Assembly: GCF_009870125.1 (NCBI RefSeq)
Contig: NC_046683.1
Span: forward strand, 64,743,869-64,807,868
Length of the DNA stretch: 64,000 nucleotides
Source of the DNA: Drosophila pseudoobscura
Taxonomy: Eukaryota > Arthropoda > Insecta > Diptera > Drosophilidae
Direction: 5' to 3'
The translations under genes were made by a program, and so were the position numbers. Of this stretch, positions 61,147-64,000 are shown in pieces (the first letter of the stretch is position 1; each line of letters starts with the position of its first letter). Below the pieces are notes generated by a model, which did no database searches, was not told the origin of the DNA, and was given only the letters and a program-made list of their open reading frames with translations.

Positions 61147-61574
61147 CATTTGCGCTTTTGTTGGTCAAATGTTGATGCCACAAGCTGCAGCCACAAGGGG
61201 CGGTCTGATGACACACACCGAAACCCAAGAGCAAACCCCACATGTGCCATTAGCGACGGCTGCCTTGATTAAGTTATAAAATCTGATTCCTTCCCGGCAT
61301 CTCCATCTCCGTTTGCACTCAACTCGAATGGGCCACGCATTTGGCAGGATTTTCCAAAAGGGGATTCCAGTTTTGATTCTGTTTTACAAAATATTGGCAA
61401 GTACTACCGAATCGGAAGAACGAAAGCCATTCCTATACTCCAAATGCAACCGCAGAATATTTGAAAATATTTCCAAAACCGCCATTTGGTGTCTCTTTGC
61501 ACTCTTATACCTTTTACCAGGCCTTTGGATTGTACAATTGGATTGTAAAGAGTAGTACCTGGAATACCTGGAAA
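59629..61574. other. Gene-free DNA
   Basis: No gene is supported. A CT run lies at about 60332-60362, CCGCCTGCTG repeats near 60719-60750 and a GA run at 61113-61140. A 75-residue ATG frame at 61328-61555 has a hydrophobic end but no other support. Confidence 0.45.
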
Positions 61575-61580
61575 TATATA
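61575..61580 (+). promoter_or_regulatory. TATA-like box upstream of the 84-aa ORF
   Basis: TATATA in GGAAATATATAGAGCC, 119 bp before the candidate start codon. A CCATTAC initiator-like word lies about 28 bp downstream. Suggestive only. Confidence 0.3.
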
Positions 61581-61698
61581 GAGCCACAGTTGAAGTTTTT
61601 CCCCATTACTTCCCACAAAAAGAACCCCCCATCTCTTGCCATACTAATAAGTCCTGAATCCCTCCATAATACCCAAGTCTTTGATATCTAAACCATCC

Positions 61699-61953
61699 AT
61701 GGCGGCTTGTTCCTGGCTTAGTTTTTACGTTGTTGGAATACTCTTTTTGGTACACATTATAGCTCACAATCATTGGTTGATTTCACATGATTTGGGTTCC
61801 GAAAGTCAATCAAAATGTTCAACTGGTGGCTCAAGCTCTTCTGGAGCAGGAAAAACTGCCACCTTGGAAGAGGTAGTGAAGCAGATGAGGCTGCTCCTTG
61901 AGGTGAGTGCCACAATGAGGGATCTACTTGGATATTCTGCAGCTCAAATCTGA
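61699..61953 (+). CDS. Candidate small membrane protein, 84 aa
   Basis: The ATG at 61699 (context ATCCATGG) opens a frame to TGA at 61951-61953. Residues 6-28 (WLSFYVVGILFL onward) are hydrophobic and could be a signal anchor. A Ser/Gly-rich linker (about 41-51) and a probable amphipathic helix (about 53-77, LEEVVKQMRLLLE then MRDLLG) follow. This layout is more protein-like than other frames here. A TATA-like box lies at 61575 and an ATTAAA poly(A) variant at 62170. A strong donor-like GAG/GTGAGT falls inside the frame at 61903, so the true C terminus could come from a later exon. I do not recognise the family; it may be a young lineage-specific gene or chance. Confidence 0.35.
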   Translation: MAACSWLSFYVVGILFLVHIIAHNHWLISHDLGSESQSKCSTGGSSSSGAGKTATLEEVVKQMRLLLEVSATMRDLLGYSAAQI

Positions 61954-62169
61954 AGACCGACACGACGTTTGGGCTTTGTCCAGGTGGATAATGGTGGCCA
62001 CACCGGTCTCGAAGGCCGATTAGGGACCCGCGGAGAGGCTGGAAAAGCCTTATTCCTTAAGGTCTGTTCCTTCCTCTGTCTTGTGCTCTGTGCCCTGTCC
62101 TTTAACCCACGTACTCCCAAGTAGATGTGTATTATAGTGGGTATTATAAGAGCTGAAGAACCCTAAAGA

Positions 62170-62175
62170 ATTAAA
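62170..62175 (+). other. Possible poly(A) signal for the 84-aa ORF
   Basis: ATTAAA, the commonest variant of AATAAA, 217 bp after the candidate stop codon. Weak evidence on its own. Confidence 0.2.
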
Positions 62176-64000
62176 CCCTATAGAGATTTCTCAACACTTT
62201 CCTCGCTTTATTATCTGTGGTCTTCAAATATATACATATGTACATAATTCTCTGAATCCATCTTCAAGATTCTTGTGAAATTATTTGTGAAATATTTGCC
62301 GCGAATCATTTGCCACACGAATGACAACGATCTGTTAATCCATTTACCCGTAATATCCGCCTGGCATGGATAATAGAGCCATCTGTTGGTCCATACATAC
62401 GAACATTTTTTGGGTGAAAAGATTGAGAAATTCATTCATTTGCATAGTGCAATTAGTGGACCCACTCGGATGCAGCTGCCGCCTGCCCATCGACCAACTG
62501 TCGCGCCCACTTAGAAGGCAACTCAGGGGCGCGGGCGCGGGGAGTGGGCAAAGGGGAAAGCAGAAATGGGAGACCACGTTGAGCCGATGCGTTGCCTGGC
62601 AATCCGCACAGATTTCCTCCCATTCAAATGGCAAATATTTGCAGAGAGAGAGAGAGGGGTTGGGGGTTGGGGGGGAGGAGAGAGACAAATGCCAGTCACC
62701 GAAATGCGGAAATTGTAAAACAAATGTGCGAAAAAGTATTCTCAATGTGAGTTCTTTTCTGGCTGGGCTTTCAGAACATTTGCCAATAATTCGCACGCAA
62801 GTCTGTGCACATTTTTTGGTGGCATTGTTGCACGGGGTTGTGGCATCGAATCGTATCGAATCGAAGCGAGGAGGTGCCATCGATTCTCGGATTCAACCCT
62901 CCTCTGGCCTGGCCTGGCCTGGCCTGGCCCGATGACACGGAATCTTAGCAATTAACTTAATTAAAATGGAATAACAAGTCCTCAGCAATCGCAATCGGTG
63001 GTCCTAATCCTCTCTGCCAGACCCACACCCAGTCCCCCTCCCTCTCTCTCTCTCTTTCTGTCTTGTGTGTTTGCCTTTGTGCTCGAACAAATGTCGACTT
63101 TTTTGATGAAGGACATGCCCGAATACGAGTATCCCCCCCCGTTCTCTTCTGTTTGCCCAAGATTGTTTGCTCCAGTTGGTATTCGTATTCGTATTCGTAA
63201 TGTTAATATGTAATTTTAATTTGTACCCTGTACTAAAACGAAATTGTCCTTGTGTTTGCTTTACTTGATTTGATGTTTCCCAGTAATTAGTCGAGGGAAT
63301 ACGAGCAATTGGTACACAAACAGCTGGCAGAGGGTTGAGTGGGTTGAGTGGGTTTTAGGGTTCTATGTTTGTCCAGAAATTACGAGGATAAACACAGAAA
63401 CAAATGTCATATTTCAGAGACTGGGGCAAAGGGAATTTCGGGAATAGATTATGGTTCTTTCCAGCATAATCTTGTATCTTTTGATCCATGGTAGGGCACC
63501 TCTATGCCACCTTTAAGCCCTTTAGACCCACATACCTTTTAGTCAACTCTAAAGCGTTCTGCACTGCTCTGCCCTGAAATGAAATAAATTCCTTGACAGT
63601 GCGCCCCCCTTTTTATTTGGCAGCTGCAAAAGTCAAAATGCGTGGCATGTTCCAGGCTCCGATTTCAATGCCCTGCAAATGGCTTTAAGGCTGGCGTATC
63701 AGCCACAGGCTACAGCCATCGTATCCCCCATCCGAACAAACCAAAACTTTAATGGCAGTGAACCGAGTATTAGAATCAACAAACCGAAACGAAAGTGCCT
63801 TTCCTGCTTTCCGTGCGCCATGGCAGCCGGGCCGTACTTTCGTCCTGGCTAAAAGCTTTCGACGCACAATTTATTGTACTCCCCCAACGCCCACGCCCAA
63901 CGCCCACGCCCAGGGCCCCCAGCGAGAGAGACGGAGAGAAAGAATTCTAATAAATGTCAGACTATGACGACCGAAGCTCCCCCCAGAGCGAAATTCCTTT
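62176..64000. other. Gene-free DNA at the right edge
   Basis: No gene is supported. Overlapping long frames on both strands at 62344-62935 cross GA and GGCCT repeats. The minus-strand one begins with ATG (178 codons) but shows no domain. CTGGCC repeats lie near 62906-62928, a CT run near 63038-63056, and GTATTCGTATTC near 63180-63197. Confidence 0.5.

Noticed and set aside
62344..62935. Long overlapping frames on both strands
   Set aside because: One frame of this length is expected by chance in 64 kb. Both strands are open, and the sequence crosses GA and GGCCT repeats.
1..64000. bantam microRNA precursor, which lies on the same arm as emc in D. melanogaster
   Set aside because: I looked for the mature bantam sequence and its complement by eye and did not find it.

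Overview
The window looks like nuclear DNA of a Drosophila species. Its one clear protein gene is extramacrochaetae (emc), the fly Id-type helix-loop-helix repressor. The codon-rich exon, GT/AG intron, CAAAATG start context, CAG/polyQ runs and dense short microsatellites all fit a fly. The acidic middle and glutamine-rich part of Emc differ from the D. melanogaster protein as I remember it. I therefore guess a species outside the melanogaster subgroup, perhaps the obscura group; this guess is weak.

Layout. Positions 1-10,300 are non-coding: microsatellites, copies of a dispersed TACCCT..AGGGTA hairpin repeat, a small element with perfect terminal inverted repeats, and short tandem arrays. Positions 10,300-15,050 are the emc locus on the + strand. 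A promoter-proximal zone with a long palindrome of two forkhead-like motifs comes first. It is followed by an ATG-free leader, exon 1 (11,076-11,618), a 1,969-bp phase-0 intron, a 39-bp second coding exon (13,588-13,626), and an AU-rich 3' UTR with Brd-box and K-box microRNA-target motifs. Positions 15,050-64,000 are mostly a gene desert. It holds one intron-containing tRNA-Ile(UAU) gene (30,997-31,094), several tandem arrays (periods 9, about 134 and about 150-235 bp), more dispersed repeats, and many GA/CT, CA, GGATC and trinucleotide runs.

Two unrecognised small open frames deserve attention. One is a basic 124-residue minus-strand ORF at 31,555-31,929 with a loose resemblance to HMG-like sperm nuclear basic proteins. 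The other is an 84-residue ORF at 61,699-61,953 with an N-terminal membrane segment, a TATA-like box upstream and a possible poly(A) signal downstream. Both are candidates only.

How the parts work together: Emc lacks a basic region and sequesters Daughterless and proneural bHLH proteins. emc is expressed in complex patterns, so the large flanking non-coding DNA is plausibly its enhancer domain. That is inference, since no enhancer can be proven from sequence alone. Most other open frames here are low-complexity artefacts of GC-rich repeats, and many lack an ATG.
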